Notes: a model not told the origin generated them from the sequence alone. Numbered from the stretch's first letter, positions 10,810 to 23,455 are shown. The stretch: 64,000 nt of DNA from Diphasiastrum complanatum (GCA_029204225.1 CM055113.1:6422647-6486646); one strand, 5' to 3'. A program made the numbers and translations.

Positions 10810-12382
10810 TCTAGAAGGATCTACAAAAGATCTAGCTCACAAACCTAAGAATCAATCTTCACAGTAATGACTAGTCACTTGGAAACTTTGCATTGATCAC
10901 TAAGACAAAAGCACACAATTTTTGAATCAAATCACTAAAGAAATCAGATCCAATCTCCTATTGGACTCATCAAATGCCAATGACTCTTTCTTTTAAAAGT
11001 TGAAATGGATATGAAAAAGATTTGACACCTAGATTTTCCTTTTCACTTGACTAGTTCTCTCAACACTTGAGATTCTTGAACAAAAGATGGGTTTTGTTTC
11101 AAATACATGAAAATCAAACTTAATCACCTCTTTTGGACTCACTCTTGACCCAAATAATCTCACACTTGAGATGTAGAATGAATTTGATTTGATTTGACAA
11201 CAAACTATACCACCAATTTTTCACAAAGCTTAAAAATTTAGACAACTAGAGATTCACAAAGATCTCAACCATGCATGAATACTCAAATATGGACTCCTCC
11301 TCATTCTAGACATCCAATGGGATCTCAAATTGACCCTCACACTCTCACAAAGAAAGTTGAATAGAACTAATTTGAGTTTCATACATACTATGTCAATTTT
11401 TGCTCAATAAATTGATTCAATCACCCCTATTGGATTCCACCAATTACTCTACCTCTTAAGACTTGGAATGAAATTCAAAATCAAAAGTGGTGATTTTTCT
11501 CAATAATATATTGTGCTTCAAAGAGCTAATTCCACTTAGAAAGATTTGATCACCTAGGAAGAGACAAACTCTCCACCAATAACAACACATAATGAGCTTC
11601 TAGATCTTGCCCTCTACAAAGGAAGGAACTCTTAGAAAATTGGATCTCTCTCTACACATTTGCCATAGACACCTTAATGACTCTTTTCAAACCTTACAAT
11701 CACTCAAACAAATTGAGTAGGGTTGAACAATGTGACTTGGATCTCAATCTCTTTTCTAGAACTCTCAATTGAAGCCAATCTATGTCAAATTCTACAAAAG
11801 ATTTGCATAGATGCTCTATATGCACTAGAAACTCTCAAAGGTTTCACTTGGAGGACAAATCCAAAGATGTTTTCTAGCAAATTGATGCTTCTAAACTTGA
11901 CCCTATCACTCTTGAACAAATCTAGAGTGATGGTACAATAAATTTCAACCTCTCACCTTGCATATCACTCCTTAATCTATGATTTTTAGCAAAATCTCTC
12001 TTAACTTCAACATACACTCAAAAAATCAGAGAAGATCAATTAATGCACCTATTTCAAGCTTTAATTTTAATTTTTTGGCTGATCTAATCCAAGAATTAGA
12101 TATACTAAAGAAAATGCTTGATTTTGCATCAAAAATCACTCAAATTGGGTATGTGAGTCAAATTCTACAAATTTATGAAATTTCTCAGCCAAAACAGGAG
12201 CTGTACGGCCTCACACGTGTGAAAAGAGTTCCTACAGCCCACAACAAGATCTGGACCAAAAATTTTGAGGATAGCTATCAAATCCAACTCGCTACACAAA
12301 ATTTGACTAGTTTTCAAAAAACTGCTAATTTTGGCTTTGATTTGGATTAACCCTATCAATTTCAACAAAACCTCTTGTACTA
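10810..12382. other. E2b interior without recognisable genes
   Basis: About 1.5 kb of AT-rich, A/C-biased (plus strand) sequence with only short frames on both strands. It includes one CTCACACGTGTGAAA copy near 12210. I see no RT, integrase or RNase H motif in it. Confidence 0.6.
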
Positions 12383-12395
12383 GGCTCTGATACCA
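12383..12395 (-). other. Primer-binding site of E2b (initiator-Met tRNA)
   Basis: GGCTCTGATACCA on the plus strand is the reverse complement of TGGTATCAGAGCC, touching the right-hand LTR. It fixes the element's orientation as minus. Confidence 0.93.
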
Positions 12396-13227
12396 TGTGC
12401 AAAAAGTACAAAAAGGACCAAGAGTGGATCCTAATCTGATCCTCAAGAGGGATTGGTTGTCGAATTACTTGATCTATCAATCTACTTGAGATTAAGATCA
12501 ATCTAGATCAATTCTAGACACAAAATCCTAACAAGAACAATCATTAATTGAAGGTAGGTGTATTTTATGGTTTCACACGTGTGAAACACTGTCTGAGTAC
12601 GGACTCCAACCTGAAAATCAGGTACACATTGATAGAACCTCAAAACAATCAAAACAAATGTAGACAAATGGAGAGAATCACTCAAAATTGCTTTCAAAAC
12701 CAAGATTGGTGTTTCACATTGATTATGGCCAAATGTGGCTCTATATATACAATAAGTGGAAGCTCGTGGTACTGATCATCCCTTTGATCCCACATGTGTG
12801 AAGGTGCTTTGTCATATGATGATTCATCATGCAAAACTGACACTTGGACAAAACCTTCTATTTTGAGCACTTTTGATCTATTTTCCTTCTATATGGAGAT
12901 CTACTTGGAAATCTTCTAGAACTCAAAATTTGTCTACTTCAGCTTATTCCACATGTGTGAGCTGTCCTCTACACATGGGATATGACACCTAACCAAAGGA
13001 TGTGGCTCATGCAATCAATAGATTGATGCCATGTGTCATATGTCTAGAAAACTAGTTTTTGGCCTTTTTAGCCACTAGAACTTGAATTAAATCATATGTA
13101 CATCCTATATGATTATGGTACATGACAAGTACACTAGTTTCACATGTGGGAACAGGCTCCACACATGTGTGTTTATCTATATACAAGATTTTTGGCCTCT
13201 ACCAAGTTTATTTTTGCATTTTTCACA
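12396..13227 (-). repeat. 5' LTR of E2b
   Basis: 832 bp, same ends as the copy at 8635-9466 and followed by the AGTTT duplication at 13228-13232. Confidence 0.93.
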
Positions 13228-13623
13228 AGTTTGATGTAATTTCTAGTGTAAATCCTAGGATAAGCTACCAAGATCACTTGCCATTGATTAGTTCTGAGTT
13301 TGTTTCATGAAAACTAATTAATCTAGGCTGATTTCAGACTTTCGTAAAGTGGAAACCAGGTCTTGAAAGTACATCAAAGTGAATGAGAGAGATAGAGTCA
13401 GTTTTTGTCTAAGAATAGCCAAGATTGGCAAGATTTGCTTGAGAGTAGTTTTCACCTCATCTTATCTTCATTCTAGCTTTGTGAGGGAGTGATAGAACTG
13501 TGATTACAAGTCCATCTGTTGGATTATAAGTCAACATTTGAGTGAAACACTACAAATAAGAAACCTTTATGAGTTTTAGGTTCAAACAAATCTATATCTT
13601 GTGTGTAGAATCTTACTAGTAAG

Positions 13624-14480
13624 ATGGGATCAGTGGGAGCCTACCTTCTAGAAGCTAGTGAGAGGTTGAATTCTACCAATTATGCTATTTGGAAAGTGAG
13701 GATGGAGTCACTAATGGTGCTCCAGGATCTTTATGAGTTTTTAATAGATGATGAAGATGAACCTCTAGGTGCACAAGAATTAGTGAGATACAAGAAGAGG
13801 TCTAGGCTTGTACTTCACTGTATTAAGATGAATAGTAAAAAATGATCTTTTAAGGGAAGTATCATCATGTAAGAGTGCTAAAGAGGCTTGGGAATCTTCA
13901 AAATCTATCTATGAGTCTGGTAACACTTCGAGGGTTCTCATGCCTAGGAATCAGATTCTACAAAGCATGAAGAGGAGTGATGAGATTGCACAAGATTATG
14001 TGCTAAGAATCAAGTCTCTCAATAGGGAGTTAACTTCCATTGGAGAGAAGATTCAAGATAGTGAGGTTGTTCAGATTGTCCTCAATGGTCTAGGGAGTGG
14101 CTTTACAAATTTGGTCCAAAGCTATGCAATCCAAGACACTTTGTCTACTATAGAAAAGCTACACAGTGTATTAGTGAGAGTGTAGGATGATGCATACCAA
14201 TGCAAGAATGAATGCTATTTCTCTGCAAGATGGTGATGAGAAAGCTAATTTCTCATTCAAAGGCAAGTAGAAGAGCAATTGCAAGAAGAAGCACCTCAAG
14301 GAGACCAAGGAGGAGGATGAGGCTTCAAGCTCAAAGGGCAAGATCAAAGACAAGTCCAAGTACAAATTTTTTTTTTATGGAAAGAAAGGACATTTTGCAT
14401 CAGAATGTCTCAAGAAGAAGAAGGCACAAGAGAGCAAACAAAACAACATTGCACATTAGGAGGAGGAGGATGAAGAGTCA
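13624..14480 (+). pseudogene. gag of copia element E2
   Basis: Starts MGSVGAYLLEASERLN, followed by STNYAIWKVRMESLM, the typical copia gag N-terminal pattern (N-Y-x-x-W). Frameshifts and stops near 13845-13935 break it. The middle part (IKSLNRELTSIGEKI, VLNGLGSG) resumes in another frame at 13940-14185. The zinc knuckle is visible as YGKKGHFASEC near 14375-14410, but its first cysteines are lost in a run of ten T. Gag would form the virus-like particle. The knuckle damage and frameshifts mean no functional capsid protein can be read here. Confidence 0.8.
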
Positions 14481-14483
14481 TCC

Positions 14484-17400
14484 TTGATGGTTTCCAACAA
14501 ACCACCATCATCCAAGAGCAACACCAATGATTATTGGTGGATTGATAGTGGAGCTAGTTCCCACATGACATATCAAAAGGACATATTCTCCACTTTACTT
14601 TCTTACAATGATTTACATAGATCAATCTATACTGCAAGTAGTCAAGAATGTAAGATAAGTGGAATAGGAACAATTCCCTTGTATGTGGGATCATCCAAAA
14701 GGATGAATCTTGATAATGTTCTTTATGTTCCTAAGTTAACCAAGAATTTGCTTAGTGTTGGCCAGTTAATGGATAATAGCCTAGATGTACAATTTAAGCA
14801 TGGAGTTTGTTCCATCCTTAGAAATGATGAATGTATAGCCAAAGGCTTTAAGCAAGGTAGATTGTTTAAGCTTGATGCTAATGTTGCAGTGGAGAGTGTT
14901 AACTTGGCAAAGATGGAGTTATCAAAGCTGAAACTGTGGCACAAAAGGTTGGGCCACCCCAACTACAAAGCCATGGAATCTATGGTAGCAAAGGAGCTTG
15001 CAGTTGGACTCCCCAAGCATTTGTCAAAGTGTGGGAAGAGATGTGAAGCATGCAGCCTCTCAAAGGCTCACAAAATACCCTTCTCAAGATCTACATCAAG
15101 ATCAAACTCTCCTTTTGAGCTCATCCATTCGGATGTTCATAGTTTTTCACATGAGTCTAATGGTGGTGCCAAGTACTATGTAATCTTCATTGATGACTAT
15201 TCTAGATTTGGTTGGATGTACCTCTTGTCTAGCAGATCAATGGTTTTTGATTCTTTTGTAAAGTTCAAGACTTTGGTAGAAAATCAACTTAGTACCAAGA
15301 TTAAGGTATTAAGGAGTGATCATGGAGGTGAATATATCTCCAATAAGTTGATTGACTTTTGTAGTTCTAATGGCATAAAGAGGGAGTTGTCATGTCCATA
15401 CACCCCTCAACAAAATGGAGTGAGTGAGAGAAGAAATAGATCTCTTTGTGAGTGTGCTAAGGCCTTAAGGCTAGATGCTTCTCTATCCAAACCATTTTGG
15501 GGTGAAGCAATAACTTGTGCTAACTATTTGTGCAATAGATTGCCAAACCAAGCCATTGGAGGAATCACACCATTTGAAGCTCTATTTGGAGAGAAGCCCA
15601 ATCTCAAGGATCTCAATTTTTTTGGATCCACTTGCTATGTACACCAATCCTTGGATAAGAAAAAGAAGGATGATGCAACATCCATCAAAGGCATCTTTGT
15701 GGGATATGGTGAGAATAGCAAAGGTTATAGAGTCTTCGATCCCATCACTAGCAAGGTGATAGTGAGTAGGGATGTTATTTTTGATGAAGGACATGCTTGT
15801 GATTTGGATGATAATGCTACTAATCATCTTGATGCCAAGGATCATGCTAGGATGGAGGAGGAGCTTCCAAGTGAAGAAGAACTTGAGGATCCACCTCAAG
15901 ATGCAAGAATTCCAGGAACTCCAAGAACTCCAATAAGATCTACAAGGGCAAGATCCGAGCCATTGAGGCTCACCTATGATGGTCAAGGTGATCAAAGGGA
16001 AGGCTCATCATCTTTCACATCTTACACCTTTCTTACTTCAATGTTAGATGAGCCAACCTGCTATGAAGATGCTTGTAAGTCTAAAAGTTGGATGGATGCT
16101 ATGCAAGTAGAATATGATGCTCTTATTGAGGGATCTTGTGGATCTTCCTCAAGGGAAGAAACCTCTTGATTGCAAGTGAGTATTTAGATTGAAGTATAAT
16201 CAAGATGGATCAATAAGCAAGCATAAAGCTAGGCTTGTTGCCAAAGGTACAGACCAAAGGCATTGATTATGATGAGACTTTTCCTCCTGTGGCTAAGCTT
16301 GTTACTATCAAGTTGATCATTAGTCTTGCTACAACCTTCAATTGGGAGCTATTCCAACTTGACTTCACAAATGCATTCCTCAATGGTTATTTGGAGGAAG
16401 AGATCTACATGAGGCAACCCGAGGGCTTCATCAAGGCAAAACATGAAGGAAAGGTGTGTTTTCTGAAAAAGAGCCTTTATGGGCTCAAGCAAGCACCTAG
16501 AGCATGGTACTCTAGGCTAAACTCTTTTCTCATTTACATCAATTTTGTAATGAGTGCTTATCATCCATCATTGCATATAAGTTTTCATGATGGCATGATC
16601 ATTATTCTTGTTTTGTATGTAGATGACATTATCTTGAGTGGTAATGATCTAGATGGAATTAGAGATGTAAAAATTGCTTTAGCAAAAGAGTTTAAGATGG
16701 TAGATCTCGGCCTATTAAGCTTCATTCTTGGAATAGAGGTTGTTAGAGGATGTGATTTTAGCTTCATTTGTCAATCTAAATATGCTACATCCATCCTAGA
16801 TAGATTTGGAATGAAGAATTGTAAAGGCATTGAGACACCAATGGAGCAACATGTAAAAGCATCTATTGGTTCTGATGAAGCATCCTTTGAGGACATCACA
16901 TTATATAGAAGGCTTATTGGCTCCTTGATCCATTTAGCTATAAATAGACCTGATCTTAGTTAAAGTGTTGGAAAGTTAAGCCAATTCATGCAAAGTCCTT
17001 TAGTTTCACATTGGAAGATGGCCAAAAGAGTTCTTAGATACATTTCATCCACTAAGAATTTTGGCATTTTGTATAGAGGAACTAATCCTGGCTTAAGAGC
17101 CTATAGTGACTCGGATTTTGTAGGTGACAAAGTGGATAGAAGGTCAACAAGTGCCTTTGCCACCTTTCTATGTGATGGAGTAGTATCATGGCTTTCCAAA
17201 AAGCAAGATACCATCTCCCTATCTTCCACAAAATCCGAATACAAGGCCTTGACATCAACATGCAAGGAGGTCTTGTGGCTCAAAAGGCTATTGGTGGAGC
17301 TTCATGTCATGGAGGAGGAGATCCCTATCATCTATTGTGACAACCAATCGCCCAATCACTTGCAATTAATCCTACATTCCATGCAAGGAGCAAACACATC

Positions 17401-17585
17401 GAAATTGCTCATCATTTCGTGAGGGAAAAAGTGCAAGCTAAAGAGATCAAGCTCCAACACGTGCCATCATCAAGTTGCTTGGCTGATTTGTTTACTAAAT
17501 CTTTACCTAAATATTCATTTTTCAAGCTTAGATCTTCAATTGGAGTTATTGATAAAAGCATTGTGATCTCCAAGGCTAGATTTGA
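14484..17585 (+). pseudogene. pol of copia element E2: protease, integrase, reverse transcriptase, RNase H
   Basis: Frame 14484-16169 holds the protease active site (WWIDSGASSHMT), the GAG-pre-integrase zinc motif (LWHKRLGHPN, with CGKRCEACSLSKA) and the integrase catalytic residues (FIDDYSRFGW, LRSDHGGEY, NGVSERRNRS). A frameshift near 16120 and TGA at about 16187, in the place of the Trp of CKWVF, precede the reverse transcriptase frame 16235-16963 (QLDFTNAFLNGYLEEE, LYVDDIILSG near 16613). TAA at 16961 separates it from RNase H (YSDSDFVGD, SLSSTKSEYKAL) at 16988-17422. After another shift the tail (CLADLFTKSLPK) ends at 17625, inside the LTR. Gene order is copia type. At least four lesions make it inactive. 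Confidence 0.9.
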
Positions 17586-17586
17586 G

Positions 17587-18279
17587 TGTGAAAAATTGCC
17601 TACATTGGCAAATCTAGCCATGTAGAATATTGTACATTTTGTCAATATTGTTTGTTGGTTACTTGAATGGCCAAAGTGCCACTTGTACATTCACACCTAA
17701 AGTAGGTTACCATGAGTCAAGAGGAGTGGTTGTGTCCATTTGGTAGTGATTCCTACTTGGTAGGATCTAGACCATGATTTATGATGAGATTTGTACCTAC
17801 CGTGCACCTACCAAGCATGACTCTTGGATCTAGGCTAGGGTTTTCACATTAGGGCAAGAAAGTGGAGTCTACTTCCTTATTACATGCTGGATTTTCACCT
17901 AACTTAGCAAAGAAACAGTGTGTTACTATGTATTCCCATTCTCCATAGTGTGAAGATAGAAAACTTTTTGGAGCCTCAAGGAGAAACTCGTGTTTCCTCT
18001 CATTGTATGGTGATTACTCTATTTTTTCAATGAAATCCAACTTTGGCACTTTGTAAACACTGTCTACAGGCCGTACTACAGCCTTATTTCCACACGTGTG
18101 GAGTTGGATTATACTAATTGATCAATGCTTTGATTGTCTCTACTTGTTTTCTATCAAGCTGCTAAACTAGATCTTGTTTTATGATGACTAGTTTATGATA
18201 GATTGTTTAACAAGCATATAATCAACCTTGTGGATCATTCAAAGATCCATTTATGGTCCTTAGTACTATGCTTTTCACA
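17587..18279 (+). repeat. 3' LTR of E2
   Basis: 693 bp, TGTGAAAAATTGCC to TTTTCACA, followed by the TAATG duplication. It contains CCACACGTGTGG near 18092. Confidence 0.95.
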
Positions 18280-18284
18280 TAATG

Positions 18285-18370
18285 CACATCTATTAGATGC
18301 ATACTCTAGCAGAGAATTTCGTCATGATAATACTGCCATAGAATCTGACACACAAGCTGATGATGAATAG
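18285..18370 (+). pseudogene. Last coding segment of the gene remnant interrupted by E2
   Basis: Removing E2 and one TAATG copy joins the frame at 7655-7702 (YSTYIELSGDN) to CACATCTATTAG onward, which reads AHLLDAYSSREFRHD and stays open to TAG at 18368-18370. The insertion therefore fell near the 3' end of the last exon. The continuity of sense across the site is independent support for both the gene model and the E2 boundaries. Confidence 0.55.
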
Positions 18371-18977
18371 TGGACACTGTGTATTTTGTTATAATACAAT
18401 CAATACATTTACATTGAGTATTTCTCCTCTCTTGTTCAATGAATTTGCACAACAATTCTGAACATGTCATGATTTGATGACAATGATGATCTTCTACTCA
18501 ACAATCATCTAATTTTCTCTTCCTATATGAACTTGCATGCTTTTCTAAACTTGTTGTATTGTGTGGACTTTGTTATATGTCGAATCTGAACTCTGCGGTA
18601 GAACCACTGAAACAATTGACAAATGTAGTTTCATTTTTCATTGGATTTAATACTATTCAGTGAATGTAATGTAATAATGAGGCTAGTTACCTGAAACGCT
18701 ACCAACCACCATATATCATTTTCTGATTGGACACTGAATCTGAAATCTTCTTGGTCCTCTATTTGTGATAGAGCACCATTCATGAGAGTTATACTAATCC
18801 TCTCCATCTTCTGTCCTTTCACAATTTTTAGCGAACTGTTTACAGTTCTTAACTGTGACTATAGACACTATGGTTAGATCATTGGGAGTTGGGGAGGCCT
18901 CAGGAGTGGTGGGAGCAAGCAAATAAACAATATTGTTTTTTTTATTTTGATATTTTTCTATATCCTACATGGCATCC
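18371..18977. other. AT-rich stretch without recognisable genes
   Basis: No convincing reading frame, RNA gene or repeat structure seen. The first part is probably 3' flank of the interrupted gene. The last part leads into a MITE-like end. Confidence 0.5.
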
Positions 18978-19014
18978 CTTAAAGGGTCTTTTTGATATTG
19001 GGAGCTCCTCTAAT
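18978..19014 (-). mobile_element. MITE-like right terminus
   Basis: CTTAAAGGGTCTTTTTG and CTCCTCTAAT match the right terminal inverted repeat of the complete copy at 48858-49232, with a few extra bases between them. The matching left end was not found. It truncates copia element E3 exactly at the end of its reverse transcriptase. Confidence 0.55.
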
Positions 19015-22000
19015 GATTAGTCATAAATTGACTGAGAGAGCTGACTGCAAAAGCTATGTCTAGCTTGGTACAGATAATGGCGTACATAAGAGATCCTATA
19101 ATAGAATGATAAGGATACTCACACGTCTGCTGCTTCTCATGAATTGTTTGGGGACACTGGTCCTCTGACAATTTGAGTCCTAGTTCCATTGGTGAGAGAG
19201 CTAATTTGCAATTCATCGGATTGTATCTTACTAACATGTTGTAGATGTACCTTTGTTGTGTAATGTAAACCAACTTCAGCTTTCTATCTCTGTGGATTTG
19301 TATACCAAAGCAGAAATGAGCTTCGCCCAGATTTGGTCATGTCGAATCCGGAAGATAGCATTGTCTTAGCCTCTTTTATCAGATCGGTACTATTGCTAAA
19401 AAGCAATGTATCATCCACGTATAAAGTGATAATGATAAAAGACTGCTACACTACTTTGAAGTAAACATTTGAATCTGACGAGCTAGGTGTGTAGTTGTGA
19501 TCAATAAGAAAAGTATTGATCATTTGAAACCATGCTCGAGCAGATTGCTTCAAGCCATAAAGTGCCTTATGGAGTTTACACACATGATTGTGTTTACCCT
19601 CGATAATGTAACCTTCAGGTTGTACCATGTAAATGTCTTCTTCGATAATTCTATTGAGATATGTTGTTTGTACATCCATTTGATGTATTTCCAAATCTGC
19701 AGCAGCAGCAAATGATAGCAAAAGTTGAATAGAAGAATGCTTGTCTACTGGACTGAAGGTCTTAGTGTAATTGACGTCGTATAGCTAAGAAAATCCTCTG
19801 GCTACAAGTTGTGTCTTTCTCCTGTTGATGCTTCCATCTACGTTGTACTTGACTTTGAAAATCCATTTGCAAACAACTACGTGTCTATTGGAAGGTAATT
19901 TGACAATTGTCCACATCTGGTTCTTAATAAGAGATGAATACTCTTTATCCATAGCTTCTTTCCAAAGATCTGAGTCAGGCTGTCTCTTTGATAGATGTCA
20001 GTTCTTGAACAACATAGGCTACAGTCATCGATATACAGGTTAGGTGGTCTGCTTGTCCTTGATGATCTTTCGGGTAATACATGAAGTTGATCATTTTCAT
20101 CATACTGTAGTTGCTGATTTGCAACATCATCATCTTTTGATCCATCGTTGATTTGTTATTCATCAAGAATAGAGGAGCTTGGACCTTCAATAAGAAAAGT
20201 CGACTGGGGAACTGGAAAGTTGAAAGCGTTAGGAGAATCTGATAGGTCGGCTACATGGGGACTGCCCTTTCTTTTGAGGTGTTGAAATAGATCTTCGATG
20301 AAGATGACATCTCGACTAGTGAATATCTCCGACTCGATGGGATCGAACAACTTGTAGGCTTGATCTAAAGTAGTGTAGTTGATGAAAATACATTTGATAC
20401 TCTGAAAGTCGAGCTTCTTCATGAGATCATGAGGAATCTACTCAAAAGTAGTACATTCAAAATCTCGTAAGTTTGATAAAGAAGGTTTGGTACCTGTCCA
20501 AACTTCAAATGGTGTTTTTTTTGAGAGGCCTTTAGTAGGACATCTGTTTAGAATATAGATTGTTGTTGAAATAGCTTCAGTCCAAAAGCACTTCAGAAGT
20601 GTAGCATGTGGTAATATGCACTTTGCCGATTCAACTAAAGTTCTGTTCTTTCTCTCATCAAGACCATTTGACTGAGGTGAATAGGAAGTAATGTATTGTT
20701 GTTCAATGTCGTTGTTAAGGCAATAATCCTTGAATTCATTGGAGATGTATTCTCCCCATTATTTGACCTCAGTGCTTTGATTCGTTTGCCAGTTTGATTC
20801 TCAACACGCTCTTTGAATTGTCTGAACTTGATAAAAGTCTCTAACTTCTATTTAATAAAACAAACAACTATTCTTCTGAAGAATTCATCAATAAAAGTAA
20901 TGAAGTACTTTGTATCTAGCAATGAAAGAGTTTGCATAGGTCCACATATATTTGTATGAACAACATCTAACAGATCTTTTGCTGCATGCCTATGGTTTGA
21001 TCTAAAAGGAATCCTAGTCTACTTTCCAAAGATGCAGCTATGACAGACAAGGAGATCGACCTTACTAGAGGGATAGTTGAGATCAAGAACCATGGATTGT
21101 CTGGACATGTTCAATATATATGCATGATTCACGTGTCCTAAGAGATGATGCCATAGTAATGTTTTATTGGCTAGAATAGAGATTTTCAAGGCTTGGGTAG
21201 ACTCAGAATGTGCCAATCTATATAAGTAATCCTGCCTCTTGCCGAGTGCAAGGATCTTATTACTCCTATCAATAATTTTACATTGATCAGATTCAAATTC
21301 TACCTTATGACCTAAATCTATAATTCTACTCACTAATAACAGATTTGTAGAGAGTTTAGGAACATATAAAACCTTTGATAGTAATTTGAATCGATCATGC
21401 TGGAAATGCAATCTTACAGTACGTTCACCTTCAATAGTGTGAGTACTATTGTCACCAAGATGAATAAATTTTTTCGTGCTGTAAGGCGTGTAGGAGTTGA
21501 AGATCTCACGTTGATTGGTCATATGTTGTGTAGCTCCAGAATCCAAAAATCATAAATCATCCAAAAATGCACTATGATCTTTGACCATGAATGCGCCTTC
21601 GTCCACTTCGACCTGGAGAGATGATGAGACTGTGTTTGCTTGTTGATCAGATTGCATGGCTGCGTTCTTTGCTTGGAGAATTCGACAATCCTTGATCTCA
21701 TGGCTATTGCGCTTGCAATACTTACAAAATGTCTTCTTCTTTGATTGTGGATTTGATGATTGTGCTTGACTTTGAGTATGTTTCTGATTCGTTGCAGCCT
21801 TCTTGGAGCTTTTCTGCTTCTGTCACTTAGAGCCTTTGTTGACATATAGAGTCTGAGAAGAGGAAGTAGACGAAGTGTCTTGACTTCTTCAATTATCTTC
21901 TTGTAGCAACATAGTGATAACTCTGGTAAGGGTTAAATATGAGTCTCTCAATATGATCATCACCCAGTTCTTATATGTAGAGGGCAAGCTTGAAAGCAAT

Positions 22001-22683
22001 GTCATAATTGCGTCCTGATCATCTATGACTGATCCGACAGCGGCCATCTATTGCAAGAGATTCTTAAACTGGTTAATGTAACTTTGAAGTGAATTACCAA
22101 CAAACATTTTGAATTTGAAGAATTTCCTTCGTAGATGTAACTTAGTAGTTACGTCCCTCGAGTCATATGGTGAGTTCAGAATGTCCCAAACGTCTCTTGA
22201 CGTTTTAGCTTCAAGTATGTGTCCAATCTGTGTATCTGATATATTGAGGATGATAAGCGCGAAAGCTTTACCGTCCTTCGATTTCCATTTTGAGTCGTCA
22301 TCTTCAGGTTTTACTTTTGTACCTATAACAGCATCCCATAATTCGCTGGCGATTAACAAGGTCTTCATCTTAAATTTTCACAAATGATAATTGGATCCAT
22401 TCAGCTTGTCTACAATGAGACCGGATTTACTTTGAGAATCCATCTAGAACTTAGTCTGTCGATTGTATTGATGATACTAAGATGTAGTAATGCCAACAAT
22501 AGAAAAATCAATTCTCTGCTAATGAAAGGTGAAAAAGAACTGAAGAGCATGATATCAATTTGATATTACGAAAGATATCATATATTAGAGCTTGCGCTCT
22601 GATATCATGTTAGAATCAGATGAGAAAATGCTCTGATACCATGTCGGTATCAGATAAAGAGTAATGATACCGCTCTGATACCA
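19010..22683 (-). pseudogene. gag-pol of copia element E3, truncated before RNase H
   Basis: Read from right to left, gag spans 22368-22048 (SELWDAVIGTKV, TSRDVWDILNSPY). A zinc knuckle near 21740-21690 (CKYCKRNSHEIKDC) follows. Protease and GAG-pre-integrase lie at 21546-21019 (LDSGATQHMTNQREIF, LLWHHLLGHVN, LLVCHSCIFGK). A degraded integrase spans about 21000-20400. The pre-RT region is at 20422-20156. Reverse transcriptase pieces are at 19721-19446 (CKLHKALYGLKQSARAWF), near 19420 (LYVDDTLLF) and at 19273-19010 (SIIGSLMYA, FAVSSLSQFM). Many frameshifts and stops are present. The element ends at a MITE terminus at about 19012, so RNase H and the 3' LTR are missing. It belongs to a lineage different from E1/E2, judging by the protease region wording. 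Confidence 0.85.
22596..22683 (-). other. Three near-identical primer-binding sites upstream of E3
   Basis: GCTCTGATATCA (22596-22607), GCTCTGATACCA (22630-22641) and GCTCTGATACCA (22672-22683) are spaced 34 and 42 bp, and each is followed by TG. Normally there is one such site. The outermost one borders the longest candidate LTR, which starts TGTCGGAAAG. Confidence 0.7.
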
Positions 22684-23455
22684 TGTCGGAAAGTGGTGTT
22701 GTGAAGATAGGTCTAGCCTGAGAAACGAATGTCTAGAAAGAAAACTTTTTGTGCATGCCGAAATAAACTATCTTCTCTCTTTCACAATGTATGACTACAC
22801 CTATCAATTTCAAACAAAACAATAATGATAGAAATCACGTCTGATCTTATAGTAACTAACTTTGGAATCGTCAGTACTATATTGATTACGTAATCAGACA
22901 ATTAATCATAAAAAATTATCAGACAAATAATTAGTCGCGAAGAACTCCAGAAAATACATACATTTTGAGACGAAGCTGAATGCAATAAAGGATAGTATTG
23001 ATTCAAAACAAAACAGAAGTAAATGAGTACAATAAGTTGCGGATCAAAGCCGCGTATTCTATGTTATCTCTGAACGGCTAAAATAAAAGTCTGAATTAAT
23101 GCACAGTGCTGATAAGTAGTAGCGCAATAGAAATCTCTAAAACAACTCTAAAAAGTGAATGTTTCAGAGTATTCAAGCTCACACGCTTGAGAGAGAGAGC
23201 TAACTATTCAAAAACGTCTGATAATTTTGATTTTTCAGATGATTGAAATTGTATGAATATGAATAGTTATTAATACTAAAAAATTAGGTCGTCAATTGCG
23301 ATCGCCAATTGGTTGGTGATCCGTTGGCATCCATCCGGTCCTTGTCATTAATTGCTGATAAGTGGTGAAATTGGCCGTAAATGTTTTATTTGCATAAACA
23401 AACCAAAACTGTAGCTCTGTAGAAATGAATTAACACAGCCACAGGCGACACTGTC
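22684..23455 (-). repeat. Probable 5' LTR of copia element E3
   Basis: Begins TGTCGG directly after the third primer-binding site in the reversed orientation. There is no second copy in the window because the 3' end is lost, so the outer end near 23455 (GACACTGTCA) is only a guess. Confidence 0.45.

Larger units (their letters stand above)
8635..13227 (-). mobile_element. Non-autonomous LTR retrotransposon E2b nested in E2, reverse orientation
   Basis: Two LTRs of exactly 832 bp (8635-9466 and 12396-13227) differ at about 20 positions with no indels seen. The target duplication is AGTTT at 8630-8634 and 13228-13232. The reversed primer-binding site GGCTCTGATACCA (12383-12395) abuts the right LTR, and the reversed polypurine tract CTCCTCCTC (9467-9475) abuts the left one, so the element reads right to left. 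The 2.9-kb interior has no recognisable reverse transcriptase YVDD, integrase or RNase H. It must have been mobilised by a relative. About 2.4% LTR divergence against about 5% in E2 agrees with the nesting order. Confidence 0.93.
7703..18279 (+). mobile_element. Complete Ty1/copia retrotransposon E2 with nested insertion
   Basis: LTRs at 7703-8393 and 17587-18279 both begin TGTGAAAAATTGCC and end TTTTCACA. The 5-bp target duplication TAATG is present at 7698-7702 and 18280-18284. The primer-binding site TGGTATCAGAGCC (8394-8406) abuts the 5' LTR and matches initiator-Met tRNA. The LTRs differ at roughly 35 of about 692 positions by eye. Without the nested element (4593 bp plus one target duplication) E2 is about 6 kb. 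The usual GGAGGAG polypurine tract is missing upstream of 17587. Gag and pol are damaged, so the element is dead. Confidence 0.95.
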
